Shown one piece after another: positions 14,101 through 26,258 of a stretch of 64,000 nucleotides of DNA. Location of the stretch: the NCBI RefSeq assembly GCF_030463565.1, contig NC_134660.1, positions 2,220,001-2,284,000 of the forward strand. The letters are read 5' to 3'. The stretch is from Pelecanus crispus (Eukaryota > Chordata > Aves > Pelecaniformes > Pelecanidae). The notes under the pieces were generated by a model. That model ran no database searches and was not told the DNA's origin. It was given only the letters and a program-made list of their open reading frames with translations. Within the stretch, counting starts at the first letter, position 1. Every line of letters begins with the position of its first letter. The position numbers were made by a program, and so were the translations under genes.

Positions 14101-17100
14101 AGATTTAAGAGGAGCAGGAGTTTAAGCAGGCTGAGCTGCCTTACTGGAGGCAACGAAAAAATTACACTGCAGAGGTAGTCACGCAGAAGCGACAAGTGAA
14201 ATACAAGGCTCTTCGGAGGACACGATACAAAGCATAAATTGTTTACATCCACAAGCACTTCAGATTTGGCGACTTTTCCTTCTAGCCTTTAGTTACACAA
14301 GGACTTTCCTCCCCGCAAAAAACCCCGTCCAGTTTAATCTGTGTTAAATCTTCAAGGAAAATGGCTGGCTGTCGAAAAAAAGCCGCTGCTGTGACAAGCT
14401 CCATCGTTAGCAGTCGTGATGCTCCGACGTCCTCCCGCCGCATTTGTGTCAGCAGAACCAGGGAACGCGAAGCGGCCGGCCGCTCTCCTGCCACGCACCG
14501 TGCCGCCGGCGCCCTCGCCCAGCCTGGCTCCCAAACCAGGGCTCCGCTCAAACAAAACCGAGACCAAGGAGACCCTGGCCGAAAAGGCCTATTAATAGGC
14601 TTAATATTCCTAAAAATAGCTCAATAGGCAATTTACTCGACATACACCATCGGATCACTTCTTCCTCATGTGCTTGTTGCTGCTTTGGAAAAGCTTCAAT
14701 TTCTGCTGGCGATAAATAGCCGGGGTATGGATGAGCTACCGTTCCGCGCAGCCTGACTCTATTCTGCATTCAGTAACAAAGTTAAATGAATAGCCTTTTT
14801 AATTTTTTTTTTTTTTGAATCAGCAACGCTAAAAGCATGAGGCTGAACAAAAAATTAGTAAAGCCCTACAGAAATCAAGCCCAGGATAAAGAAATGCCTG
14901 TTGCACGCACCTCTGACGTAGCAGTGTAACGCAGAAACCGGCACGGAGAAGATATTCATCAGGTGATTAATGTGCAAATACACAAGGTCACATTGTTGCA
15001 TTCAAAAAGTAAAACTTCAAAGTCAGATATGCAGTGCAGGTGAGATACCAGAAGACTATTTCCGATTTAAGAAATACCATTTCAACTGGAAGTACCACAT
15101 GTGCTACATCCTGTTTTTTTTTTTAAAAAACTAGAAACTGCTGTCAGATACCAAAAGGGCACGCTCATATGCTTTTTGTTCATCTGTTTTATTCTTCTAT
15201 CCCGGTCTTGGCTGCAAGACAGTTTTCCACAAACAAAGCATCCCACAACTACACCTAAAAGCTCACTGTGTTCATTTTTAAATTGCAATTTAAAAGACCC
15301 CACCAGCGCTAGCCATTCTCAGCATGTTAGTTACCCGACTTCTCCCGGCTGACACAGGCTGCAGGAGATACACATCCGAGTAGTTTCCACTGGACAGTCC
15401 TGGCAGGGATGCAGGGCAGGACCTGAAGCAGCCTGGTGACAGATTGGGGAGGCAGAAGCTTGCAGTTAATCAGCTTTGTCTTTACCAGAAGTTGTATCTG
15501 GTGCTGAATGAAAAACGCTCCCCGAAAATGTCAGCGAGAGCTCGCACGTCCAAGAACTGCGGAGGTCAAAGTTAGTTGGCATTACGCGTTAAATAGAGGG
15601 GGCAAGCAGTGAGAAGCAAAAATACCACATACCCTGCCATCAAAGCTGGTTTTCCGCATGTACTTTTTTTAGCTCCATTAAAAACCTCAACATCCCACAA
15701 GCCGTCATCTGGGTATTTTATGACCTATTACAGATATTTGACTTAAAACGATGCTACTTTCTCACACACACCCTTCAAAGTTTTAAATACACACTGTTGC
15801 CCATAAAAACAACATCCAAGACCAAGAGAAGAATATAAATAAGACAAAGACTTCCTGACTTCACACAGCCTATGGCCACGGACCGTGCTGTAAAACACCC
15901 ACTATCACTACTCATTTTTTTCTTTAGCCTTTTTAGAAGCTCATTTTAGCAGGGTAGTGGTTTACTACAAATACCCTTTGACTGGATTTTTAAAAATTTA
16001 TTTAAAGACCCCACAAACTGATATGCTTCAATATTTTCAGGCCAGAAGTGAGATTCCTCTAGCTCTCCAAGTATGTACCAAAGCTCATCACAATTCAAAT
16101 AAGCTGCTTTGATAAACAAATTTCTTCTAGTTCTGCCTCTCTCCAAAGCCTACGGTTCTACGTTAGCGGTAGTAAGTTTTTTTCACTATCGGGTTTGTAT
16201 TCAGCTATTACCAAAGAGATGGTGATGGTATTATTGGTATTACTTGGAAATAAAGTCAAGTGACGGTGTCTCAAAAAACCCCTGCCTGAGATGAGGTGTG
16301 AAGGGCATCGGGTGCGTTTGCCACACGTAAGAGGATGCTCGATCTGAAAGCACAACTGACGGATCAGCCGGGCGTATACAACCACCAGCCACACAAAGGC
16401 TCGGGCCCCTCCACACAGCTTGCAGTTAAGTATTTCATACCATATCAATAAAGCTAAAACATTCATCGGGTTGGCTTTCATAATGGTATGAGTCAAACAA
16501 AATACATAGCAAGGTAATCCAACAGAGAAAACAATAATTACCTGATCTATCCCGGCCCCAATTATTAATGGTATCTAAAATAAAATGAGCCATACCCTTG
16601 CATACAGGCTCTCTGACTCCCTTCCTGTTACGCAAGCTGCGATGCAAGACCGACACAGCCCAAGCAGTCGAGCACCTCTCCTTGGGAACATGCACAGCCC
16701 CTGCACTGTCATTTGCAGTGGCTGCTCCAAGCGAAACCACCCTGGGGAACCCCTGTTTCGGCACCGAGGCGGCGTTCACCTCCGTAACCTGCAAGAAAAG
16801 CCCTCACTGTTGCCGTACACAAACAACCCAAACATAATGCATTGCTCTTCACGTAGGTCAGGCCAAATTAGGGACGAGTCCTTATCGGGTGCTGCCCCAG
16901 CATTCTTTACTGCACAAGTGTCAGCAAGGGACAGGGGAGGAAATACAGGTTTTCTGGCATTTCTACTTATATTTCCCGCTGAAACTACTGTTTGCCAGGG
17001 CCAACGTTTCCACTGTTGCCCAACTTGCAAGCACAACTTCTTGCAGAGGAAGAAGTAAGAAGACAATCCCATGTGGAAAAAAAATAAAAATTTGCGGCAC

Positions 17101-20100
17101 AAGCTTGGTCTCTCAGATGACGTGGGCTAAGGTCAAAGCACGCACACGTAATCCAACACTTGTGAAGCTGTTGCTCTACCTAATTACGGCAGCGATGTGC
17201 TTGTGGCTGCCCAGTGCAAAGACGACAAGGTGAAAGAGCTGGGAGACTGAAACCTCCCCCAGCGCCAATGTAACAAAAAGATGCAAAAGGAAAGCCATCG
17301 GAATTGGTTTCTGAAATACCTTTTCTTTATCCATCAATTTTATAACTAACTTGTTCCCCCACACTACACCTTCTTTGGCTTTTGGCAACTTGTCTATGTG
17401 GCACCTGTACGGCAAAATACAGCACGTAGATTGCAAAGCAGAAATTCAGAGCAAGTAAAACTTCCCTCCATTCCCTCTGCCTCCCACAAGAAGCCACCTT
17501 CCTGTTTAATCCTTCCCAGTCTCCCTGTAGCCTGGGTCAAGTATCTTTTGCGCAACCAATTTGACTTCTGCTTCCAAATCTTGCCGAATTCCTCCTTCCT
17601 CTACTAGAGTAGGGAGCACAGCCACAGTGGGGGTGTGAAACACGAGTTACAGTTTACATCTCTTAAAGTTTAAACAGCCACTTTGTACACAATGAAGTAA
17701 CATTTTATTATTCATCTGCCAAAAAAGAAGTGCTGGCTTAAAAAGTATTACACATAAGCATGGCATGAGATAACACCAAAATAAAAAAATAAAGGGGGTG
17801 GGAGGAGTGAACAAGAGTATGGAAAAGCCCTCAGCTTTGACACCCCCCCCAAATCCGTATTTTTTATTTTGACAGTTTCTCATTACTTATGAGCCACATT
17901 ATTAGATACCTGCCAAAACAAAACCGTTTCAACTGCACTACCTCACGTCTTCACTGTGTTACATCAGCAACAGTTTCTCCTGCCATATAGAATGAAACGC
18001 CGTGGTACGCGTAACATCAGTTTTTGCAAGTTTCTGCTAGTAAAAAGCGAGGAGAGACACCGTGGGATGCAAAGAGTTATGGATACTCCCTGCCCGCTTT
18101 GTTTGTGTCTGTCTGTTTACACAACCTCCATGGCTTGAAATAACAAAGCCCTAACCAGAAGGATAGAAAGAAGCATGGAAGCAGCCCAGCAAAGGGAACA
18201 AAGACAGTCCCAAAAGGATCAGCTCTAAACTGTAAAGCCAAGCAACCCTGAAATATGGAAACAGCATTTAAGAGCTAGGAACCCAGCAGATTAAAAAACG
18301 GGATTAGGGTAATTGAGCTTATTCAGTTCAGCTCTCTGGACACAGACAGGATTAATTATTAGAAGGCAACTCGATTTTGAAGCATTTTAAGTTTCTCATT
18401 TTGCTTTCAGCTTACCTCATTTCACGGCAGATCAAAATTCAAGTGAGACCTAGGAACTACAGAGGCCACTAGCACAGCTCAGAAGAGTTAGAATTCCCTC
18501 ACTCTTAGGATCCCGCATCCTAGGAAAGAAACGCTGTGAAAGGACTGGACTGCTGCACTTCTCCTGCTGAAGGTGCTCGCAACGCTCGTACAGATGCTCG
18601 TTCCTCAGATACATCCCTGGTGTTCACATTTTATTTTTTTTTTAATAGGACAAACTGCCCCATAAAGAAACGTTTCACAGCTAGAACCAACTCCTGCTAA
18701 TTGGAGGTTTTGAAGACTCCCTGAGGAAGCTGGAAAGGATGGTGGTTTTTTTTTTTTTTTTTCTGATGCTGTTTTTGTTTGAGGATGTAGAGGAGACTAC
18801 ATGTATTGCTCACAGTCTGGAAAAAAAAAAAAAGCAACTATAATTATTTAAGCCTGACATCGCAGCTCAATGGAACACAAGACTTTGCAGAGCAAGAGAT
18901 CCCTGCACGGGGAAAGCTTAAAAGCCAGGAGTCTGTGCTGAAGGTGCCTGCAACTCGTCCCACAGGTGGCCTAATACCAAAGAAACCCCTGTTGATATAA
19001 AACGCTCCTCCTGATCGCAGGCAGGTAGTTTTGTGCCAGATCACCTCTTCCAGCTCCGTGCATGCATCTACGCAAGTGCTAACCATCTCACGAGCTGTGC
19101 CACCCGACCACATCCACTCCACTCTGGAAACCGGAAAGCTGAGAGGAGCGCTCTGCCCTAGAAGACGTTGTTTATTTGTTGACGATGAGTTAGTGAAAGC
19201 GAGCCTAAGACACTCGGTCTCCAGATGACATCCCAGGCCAGAAGAGTAAGGACGAAACAAATTAAAGAAGTGACGAGAACTGGGGCCTTTGGAAGGTAAA
19301 CAAGCTCTCAAAGAGTAGAGTACCAGTCAATCAGAAGCACCAGGTGACATCCCCTCCTCTTTGCTATTATTTAGCTGTAGCGCATCAGGCATCGCGTATT
19401 AGGTATGACAGGAAGCAGCGAAACCCCAAATATAAGCCAGGATTGTGATCTGTCAGGGCATGTTCCACATTAAACTGACACCACAGAAAATCAGGAGTCA
19501 ATCTGGTTAATGTTTTCCCTTTTTGTTTGCTTTGCTACAGTAAGTGGTTATTTTCTCTGTGGTGGCCACACCTCCTATAAAGGGACTTATTTAGAATATG
19601 CTTGTTTGGCTGGGCATGCCAGGGTTCATTCTTTTAAACAAAAAGAAAGAGTTCCATTCTTCCTGGAACAGACGGCTGGCTACACATACATACCAGAAAC
19701 CCATATGCAAGACAAATTTAAGAAGCTTATCCCATATTCCATTACCATATATTACTACTAAAGTAAGAAATGATTATTGAATGATTATTAAATCCGATCT
19801 AGATTGGATTTTAAAATTACCCAACCACAATAGTTCAGGAATCTGTCTACGTGGCTTAACAAAAGACAATAAACTAAGTCTGAAAACCCAAAGCAAACTC
19901 CCCCTCAGTAATTCACTAGTTATTTAAAGCCTGAAACGACACAATATTCATTAGTCACAACTCTGCATCAAGCTATTTTTTCCCCCAAGATAAGACTCCA
20001 GACATTCAAAGGCCCTACTTGCCACTCCTCAGTCAGGGAAGCTACCCCGGCAGCCAGCTCTGTGTCTAATCCGGCGGGAAGGCAGAGGGCTATGTAGGAG

Positions 20101-22351
20101 GAGGACTAATCACCAAGCATTCAACCCCGGGCTGTCTTCGTTGATCTTAACAATATTCAACAACTTTGAATAGCAGCTTCCAGTCTCAACACAGTTTTGC
20201 ATAATTGTCCTTATGTCACGTTAAATATGAACTATTACACTAAAAGGCAGGCTCTTGTCAGTGAATAGGACTTTTAAAGCAGAAGCCTTACAAACTGTTT
20301 TCTAGAAAGCATGGCTGAATTTCTACCCATACTTCCTCTCTGAAAAATAAATCTATCTAGAAGCATGAACACACTAACATTTTAGAAGCTTTGCAGACCA
20401 AAACACCCTCGCTAGAACACCACATATTGAAAGCAAAAGAGTTCTAAACTTGTCCCTGCCAGGATATATAGGTGAGTGGGTCAGAGATAATCAATGCTAG
20501 GGCTAAGAAAACCATGCCCTCGAATTACTAACCAAAACATATCCAAGAAATGCAATAATGTTTAAAGGCATTTCTTGTAGCTCAAAAGCAAGCCTCTCTA
20601 TTAACACTAACTCTTCCTGTACAAATAACAAACAAACAAAAAATTAATCTAGACCTCAAATACTCTTTGAGCATTTTGCTTACTTTTGACCTGTCCACTT
20701 TTGACTATAGGAAGAAAGTAACAGACAATTCCAGCAAAAAAACCCCACCCAAAACAAACCAAACAAAATTCTTCCCCACTCTTCTTCCACAGTGCATTGG
20801 GTTAATCTCGTTTTGGTACAACCCTGATGAAAAGTGCTCTCAATACTGGAATGAATTCTAGTATTTCAAGACAACAGCTAAGTAAGCAAAAACCAAAAAA
20901 AGGTTGGTGCCATATAAGACGACATTTCCCCGCAGAAGACTGCTACCAGCGTGTTTTTATTCTTTGCTCTGTAACCAGCCACTCTGCAGTAATAAAAAAA
21001 GCTCTCAGGAAAAAAAAAAAAAAAAAAAAAAAATCTGTGCAGCCAAGAACAGACTAGAAGGGTAAAAACAATAACCCCAGATTAAACACATTATGCATGC
21101 AGCCTTCTCTTTCTGAGTACCCAGGTTTAGTTCAACGTTTGGATGCTACAGAAACACGGATGTTATAACACTATTTAAACTGAGACCATTCTAAATAGTC
21201 ATGCTGCTACTTATTTACAGTGGCTGATAGGGATCTGATAGAGGAAGAAAACACATTACAAAACCATTTATTTTTTGCACCTTTCTCAACTCCAGAGCCA
21301 GTTTCCTGGGGAAGTCAACGCCGTGAGCCAGACACTCTTCAGTTTACCATTAAAGAGTTATTTTCCCTTGACAGCAGCCACATCCCCTCTCTACGAAGGG
21401 GGGACACAGCCACATCTTTACCATTCCGGGCTCTTTTCCTCCCATGTTGTCTTCGTACACAACACGAGCCGGGCGGTTGAGAGAAGGAACGGGCAGGTAT
21501 TTTCATCCTCCACAACAGCCTCTTACAGCGATGAAAAGTAAACCCTGCTGCTGCTGCTCTCGCTCCCGATACCAGCTTCCTCCCCCACCCGGGGAAGCCA
21601 GCTGTTACAACAATGCAGAGCTGGAAGCGGCCCTGGCTCCATAGCCTGCTTTGCGCCATATTCTTTGAATAGATCTTATTGTTTACCCTCTGCCCCTTCC
21701 GTCCTCTCCAGCCCCCACCTCCCCATAATCAAATTTTTTCCCGGCTACTGCCCAAACCAGACCCGCCAGGGCCACTTTCCCCTCCCCGAGCCGCCCCCCC
21801 CCCAGCCCCTCCCGGCCCGGCCCAGGCTGTTTTCTTTGCCCGGCTCCATCTCCCACGTCCCCTGCTCCATCACCAGCCCCGCTGCCAGCGCTCCCACCCG
21901 CAGCAACACGTTGGCAGCAGCCCGCACCCCCCCCCACGCACCCCGGGTGGGAGCTTAGACCTGACGGGGGAAGGCAAACACACCCCCAACGGGGCGGGGA
22001 GGGGGGAGAAGTTTCACACCAACACCCCCCCCACACACACACACGCACCGCGGGGGGCCGCACAGGCCCGAGCCCCCGCCCTGCGCACCCACAGACACGC
22101 GTGGCGGCAGGGCCCCCCCCCCAGCCCCGTTCATGCAGCCCACCCCCCGCCGGCTTTGCCACAGGGCCGCCATGAGCGGTTGTCCCGCGTGGGGAGGGGG
22201 GCACGGGGGACCTCGCCCCACACCCTAAGGCCGCGGGGACACACACTGCGGCCTGGCCCCGCCCCCGTTTCCTCAGCCGGGCCGGGCGGCCTCACCCCCG
22301 GGGCCTCACCTCAAAGCGGCTCTTTGTGACCCCGTTCATCTCCCTCCGCAT
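5094..22351 (-). CDS. FBXL20: FBXL20, F-box and leucine-rich repeat protein 20 (5' part only)
   Basis: FBXL20 is the substrate receptor of an SCF (SKP1-CUL1-F-box) ubiquitin ligase, known in mammals for synaptic RIM1 and for VPS34. Only its first two coding exons lie here. Seen: exon 1 gives [14 protein letters not shown] and a gtgagg donor; exon 2 gives [20 protein letters not shown] plus the first two bases of an Arg codon, then a gtaag donor. The joined product matches the known N-terminus closely (human [23 protein letters not shown], from memory) and stops at the beginning of the F-box. Both exons join in phase 0. The rest of the F-box and all leucine-rich repeats must lie beyond the left edge; I looked for exon 3 in 1-5093 and did not see it. 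The start codon has G at -3. The gene runs in the same direction as MED1, directly downstream of it, as in human. Confidence 0.93.
6444..6469. repeat. Short perfect inverted repeat (11-bp arms, 4-nt loop)
   Basis: Arms AATCAACCGAT and ATCGGTTGATT are exact complements separated by TCTT. It lies in FBXL20 intron 1. No neighbouring T-run or RNA-gene promoter marks it as a known small RNA. Confidence 0.8.
9315..9567 (+). mobile_element. CR1 LINE fragment, 3' region
   Basis: Contains the CR1 3' core: ggtttagactggacattagg, aaatttcttcacggaagg, tggtcaagcattggaacagg, ctgcccagagaggtggtgga, then gatcttagaggtcctttcca. The plus strand is the CR1 sense strand. Only the distal part is present, as with most 5'-truncated CR1 copies. 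It is not expected to be active. Boundaries are within about 10 bp. Confidence 0.9.
9634..9727 (+). mobile_element. Second CR1 LINE 3' tail
   Basis: A roughly 95-bp fragment with the CR1 tail (ggttggactggatgatcttc, aaggtcttttccaacctaaa) ending in octamer-like repeats around ttctatgcttctat. Same orientation as the copy ending near 9567 and only about 70 bp from it: either a second insertion or a tail duplication. Confidence 0.85.
9805..9927. repeat. T/G-rich low-complexity tract
   Basis: About 120 bp of T-runs broken by single or short G-runs (units such as GTTTT and GGTTTT), including a G8 run near 9815. Translated frames through it (Phe/Gly/Val-rich on plus, Lys/Pro/Gln-rich on minus) are compositional artefacts. 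Confidence 0.85.
21009..21033. repeat. Poly(A) run
   Basis: About 24-25 consecutive A bases in FBXL20 intron 1. No retrogene body could be recognised upstream of it. Confidence 0.8.
22310..22351 (-). CDS. FBXL20: FBXL20 coding exon 1
   Basis: Fourteen codons, [14 protein letters not shown], followed at once by the donor gtgaggcc (on the plus strand ggcctcac ends at 22309). The start context on the minus strand is gcc-ATG, with G at -3. It sits in a strong CpG island. The 5' UTR continues upstream (above 22351) for an unknown distance. Confidence 0.93.
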
Positions 22352-22812
22352 GGCGGGGCCGGGCGGGGCGGCAGGGAAGGCGGAAGGCCGGCGGAGGGAG
22401 CGGGGCAGGGGGTGCCGGGGCTCCGCGGCCTCCGCCCGTGGCCGCCGCCGCCGCCGCGTCTCCTCCGGCCTCAACTTCAACCCAAAACAAAAACACTCCG
22501 CACCTGCCAGCAACGCGCGCGCTCATTGGCCAGCGCCGGGCGCGGCGCGCGGCGGCGGCGGCGGCGGGAGGGGAGGGGAGGGCGCAGCGCGCGCTGCGGC
22601 GGGGGACGCCTCGGGGTGGGGGGCGGGGGCACGGGCACGGGCACCGGGACGGGACACGGCGGCTGCCCACCTACCCCGCAGGCCGCCGCCGCCCCCATCG
22701 CGCCGCCGCCGGGGTCCGCCCGCCCCCCGGTGCGACCGGAGGATGTTGGGGGGAGGGAGGCGGGGGTGCGAGGGGCGGCCCCGCCCCCCCCGCGACACCG
22801 CGGGCTGCAAGA

Positions 22813-22829
22813 CCCCCCCCCCCCCCCCC
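22813..22829. repeat. C17 homopolymer
   Basis: Seventeen C in a row in the FBXL20 upstream CpG island. It faces the G16 run at 22873-22888 across 43 nt, so the two runs could pair or either strand could form a G-quadruplex. Run lengths in such tracts are unreliable in assemblies. Confidence 0.85.
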
Positions 22830-22872
22830 GTGATATCCCGGGGCTGCCGGGACCCCCCCCGCCGCGGGGATC

Positions 22873-22888
22873 GGGGGGGGGGGGGGGG
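22873..22888. repeat. G16 homopolymer
   Basis: Sixteen G in a row, partner of the C17 run at 22813-22829. It is upstream of FBXL20 and about 175 bp beyond the likely MED1 cleavage site in the direction of MED1 transcription. Confidence 0.85.
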
Positions 22889-23079
22889 CGGTGTCTCCCG
22901 CCCCTCCGCTCCCTTCCGGGAGGAGCGGAGAGGCCGCGGAGCTCGGCCAATCACAGGCCGGGCTTGGCGTGGCGTCATGGTGATGTCATTCCCGCGGGAA
23001 AATCAAGCGTGGCGGGGGATCCCTGCCCGCGCCCTCCCCGCCGGTTGCAGAAACCCGAGACCTCTTTGTACCAAAGAGA

Positions 23080-23085
23080 TTTATT
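23080..23085 (-). terminator. MED1: Likely MED1 poly(A) signal (AATAAA)
   Basis: AATAAA on the minus strand, about 3.17 kb past the MED1 stop, just before the sequence turns into the FBXL20 CpG island. The 3' UTR length this gives resembles that of mammalian MED1 mRNA (from memory). Other AATAAA-like words occur earlier in the UTR, so shorter isoforms are possible. Confidence 0.6.
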
Positions 23086-25947
23086 TGCATGTAAATAAAC
23101 ATGTTCTCTGCAATATTTCCAAAAAAGTTGAAAGTACACTCTACGTCCAAAAAGAATGCAAAAGGAGCCGGGGGTATTTACAAAAAAAAGCCAATTTCCA
23201 GACAGGTATTTACATTACGGCCATTTAGGAAAGAACCATTTTCTTTTAATCTCCATGTACACTTCACCACCTGAGATTAAAAGGTTTGGCTTTTATTTTG
23301 TTTACACCTTTCATCTTTCCAATACTGAAAGACGTAAAATCATTCTCGTGAATAAGCAAAAATACTTTAAAAATAAAACATTGTGTCAGAGACCAAGCAT
23401 TTACAGGTCAAAACGTCCGTGTAGTCGCATACCTCATCTCTCATCGCGGCGGCAGGAGCGTCGTGCAGCCGGCGCCCGGATCTGGTTTTTCTCTCTCTCT
23501 CACGGGATTTATCACACACGACGGGGAAGGGGACAGGGCACCGAAATGAGGCGAAAAACCTTAAACTGCTGCCCCTGCGGCCCGGGCCGTGCGCCTCTCG
23601 CGGCAGCGGTGTCAGGGATGCCGGGAGGAGACTTTGTTCCCTCTATTTCCGCAGGCGACGGCGATGCCCGCCTTCCGCAGGAGACATTTAGGATACTGAA
23701 CTTTGGTCTTGCGTGAGCGGAGAAGAAAACATGTGCACCTCTTTTCCTTTAAAACGCATTTTTGCGTCGGTTATCAAGCTGAACCGTTAATTTCCTTCCA
23801 ACTTCTACTGGGTTTCATACCAGTAAAACGTGACTCCTATTAACGACAAGTCCAGTAAACGGCCCCGTGAAATCCCCAGCCCTGATTCGACTTGAACAGC
23901 ACTTCTTTTTGAAGGCTGGTTTTGCCTTCACGCAAGCCAGAAGGGATCAAAGGCCTTTTGTAAAACGAAAACAACTTTTAAAAAAAAACCCAACAACAAA
24001 CGAGAGGGGCAGCATGAAAACAGATGACGACCTGCCGGAGTCTGAACATCACTCCCGAGATGCAGCCGCTGCAGCAGGGTCTCAAGATAAATTCATCTGG
24101 TGTTGTGTTCCTTACATCCTCTTCAGAGACACCCCACAGTCATACGATTCTGATGCTGCGTAAGATAACGTCATTTGCTCCAGCTTTAGACTTTATTTAC
24201 TTTTTCCTATCATCTCAGCACATGAAGATGGGAGCATTGGTGAGGGGGAAGCTACCGTACACAGACCCCAAGGAGCAAAGGATGAATGGTGGAAAATACA
24301 AGAAGGGAGAGCTCTCCAGAGCCCGGGGCGGGGGGCTTTGGAGAAATTCAGGCTCCCGCGTTCTGCAGGAGCCCTGGAATTAAGCTGAAGGCAGGAGGAA
24401 GAGGTGAAAAATCCCTACAATTAACTGAATAGTTGCCACCCTACTGAAAAGACACCGGCCTTGCTATGGCTTTGAATGAGCTGGAAAAGAAATAGCTTGC
24501 CTGGGGTATCATTGGGGTCAGACCGTAAGCAGGACGGGAAATCTCTGTGGTTTAAAAGAAACTTAAATCCTTGACAGCTTTTCAGACCGCATCCCCAAAT
24601 GCGAGTGTAATCTCATTCCCACAGGGGAAATCCGGGCCTCCAGGAATCAACAGCAACATCCAACGGGAGCAGGATTCTGTTCAGTACATAATTCAGAAGG
24701 AGATGTGTTCGCAGAACTCTTGATTTCCCACATTCCTCTTCAGTGAGTCAGATTTAACTGCTTTTAAAAATAAAACGCTCTCCTGCGTCTCTTTTCCTTT
24801 CAGGGACCACAAGATAACACCATAGAGGATGCCCGAGTCACGCTCTTAATTCCAGCCAAAAGGGGAAAATCCATCTTTTAAGGCAATCGCTGCTTCTGCC
24901 ACAACTCTTACCCCAGATGAACCAGTTAGGGTCTGTTTTTCCAGCAGTGTCAGTGCTAACACCAGAGGACAGCTGACTCACACTGCCAGGCTAACACCTC
25001 CCAGAGAGAGAAGGCAATGCTCATGTGCATCACCAGAATTACTATCCGAGAAGCGCGCTGCAAGTTAAAAAAACAAAAACCCAAATGAAACCCTGCAGGG
25101 CTTCAGCAACAGAAACAGACTGCAAAAAAACCAAGGCCTGTTTTTTAACCGCGAATGCACACTAGCTGTTCTATCGCCATTAATGGAAGTATTCGCAGTG
25201 GATAAATCAAGCGTGGCTCTAAAGTGTTCCCAGGACCGGGATGTGTGCGGCTTACAGTCTATCGCTTTGCAAGTGCAGCATCAGGGGATTCTGGGGAAGC
25301 TCTGTTTGCTAGGCTTACAAGGAAGCAACGCTCCGATGAAGAGAGTGGAGTCTCTTTCCAATTCAGATTCACTCCAATGCGTGCCAGAATTTCACCGACT
25401 TCACCAAAGCTACAGCTGCTGCACGTGCGCAGAGCTGTCCAAATCCATGGGCTCTGCCCAAATTCCCAAGTCCCTTTGGGCTCTGCATCATACAATTAAA
25501 CCAGAGATTGCGTGAAAACAAGCAGCGCAAGGCATTCAGATATGGCCATAAATAAATAGCTAAAATGAAAGGGAAGTCAAACATAAGACAGCAATCCTTC
25601 ATCACTGTGACCTGGAATAAAATCCTGATATCCGTCAGAACACAGTGCCCGATTCTGCAGAGCAGCTTGTATCAGAAGAAAATGAAGTTCCTCAGCACCG
25701 CATTGCATCAGGCGTTGAATGAAGAAATGCCACAAAAATAAAATAAATTTAAAAACATCTTTTTTTCCTTCCAACCTTTTAAAAAGAATAAAACCCAACC
25801 CTAAAACATGTCCTAAAATAATTAGTTTCAAACTTCCTAAAAACAAAAGCAACTTATTCTGAATGGGAAGAGGGGCAGAGGAACTGGGACTCTCCCAGAA
25901 TAGCCTATGTTTCTGTTTGCACCAGTTTGGGGGTTGCTTCCACACTT

Positions 25948-25965
25948 ACACACACACACACACAC
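25948..25965. repeat. (AC)9 microsatellite
   Basis: Nine uninterrupted AC dinucleotides inside the MED1 3' UTR. Confidence 0.9.
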
Positions 25966-26258
25966 TTAGCTTTACACCCATTAAGTCTGATGGGGCTATT
26001 AATACTTAGAAATTAAAAATGAGCATAAGCGTCCGCAGGATGAAGGCCATAGTCAGGAACCTGGCTTGCCCAGTGAGCTGCTGGCACTCACGCTTTCTTT
26101 CTCCACTGACTTTGGAGATCCTTGGAAATACTTTTTTCCTCTTCAGACACACCCTGTAAAAATCAGTGTGGCAGGTTTGCAAGGAATGGTTCCTTTCTTC
26201 CAATCTCTAGAACCCGCAGGTCCTGCGTACAGCTCATCTTCCAAAGACGCTAAGAAAA

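Larger units (their letters stand above)
5156..22309 (-). other. FBXL20: FBXL20 intron 1 (about 17.2 kb)
   Basis: A long intron bounded by the exon 1 donor gtgagg and the exon 2 acceptor tttacag. It holds two CR1 tails (about 9315-9727), a T/G-rich simple tract (about 9805-9927), a hairpin at 6444-6469, small CpG-dense patches near 7135-7290 and 14420-14535, and an A-run at about 21009-21033. From about 21690 to its start it lies inside the FBXL20 CpG island. No other convincing exons, RNA genes or retrogenes were seen. Confidence 0.75.
21690..23060. promoter_or_regulatory. FBXL20: FBXL20 CpG-island promoter region
   Basis: Very GC- and CpG-rich sequence around FBXL20 coding exon 1. On the FBXL20 strand there is a CCAAT box at 22525-22529, about 175 bp upstream of the ATG. 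An inverted CCAAT (plus strand) lies at 22947-22951 and an ATF/CREB-like TGATGTCA at 22981-22988. GGC repeats and G-runs are frequent (about 22550-22590). The transcription start cannot be placed; about 22400-22500 is likely. The island's upstream edge touches the MED1 poly(A) region. Confidence 0.8.
23062..26258 (-). other. MED1: MED1 3' untranslated region (extent inferred)
   Basis: Sequence after the MED1 stop up to the predicted cleavage about 10-30 nt past the AATAAA at 23080-23085. It contains an (AC)9 run at 25948-25965, A/T-rich stretches and a CpG-dense part near 23430-23700. No splice-bounded coding exon was seen; frames here are chance. Confidence 0.6.

Noticed and set aside
21009..21033. 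Poly(A) run as the tail of a processed retrogene
   Set aside because: No coding body or target-site duplication could be recognised next to it.
22326..23228. 300-codon plus-strand frame through the FBXL20 CpG island, and overlapping frames on both strands
   Set aside because: GC-rich DNA has few stop codons; the product is low-complexity Arg/Pro/Gly/Ala and it runs antisense through the real FBXL20 exon 1.
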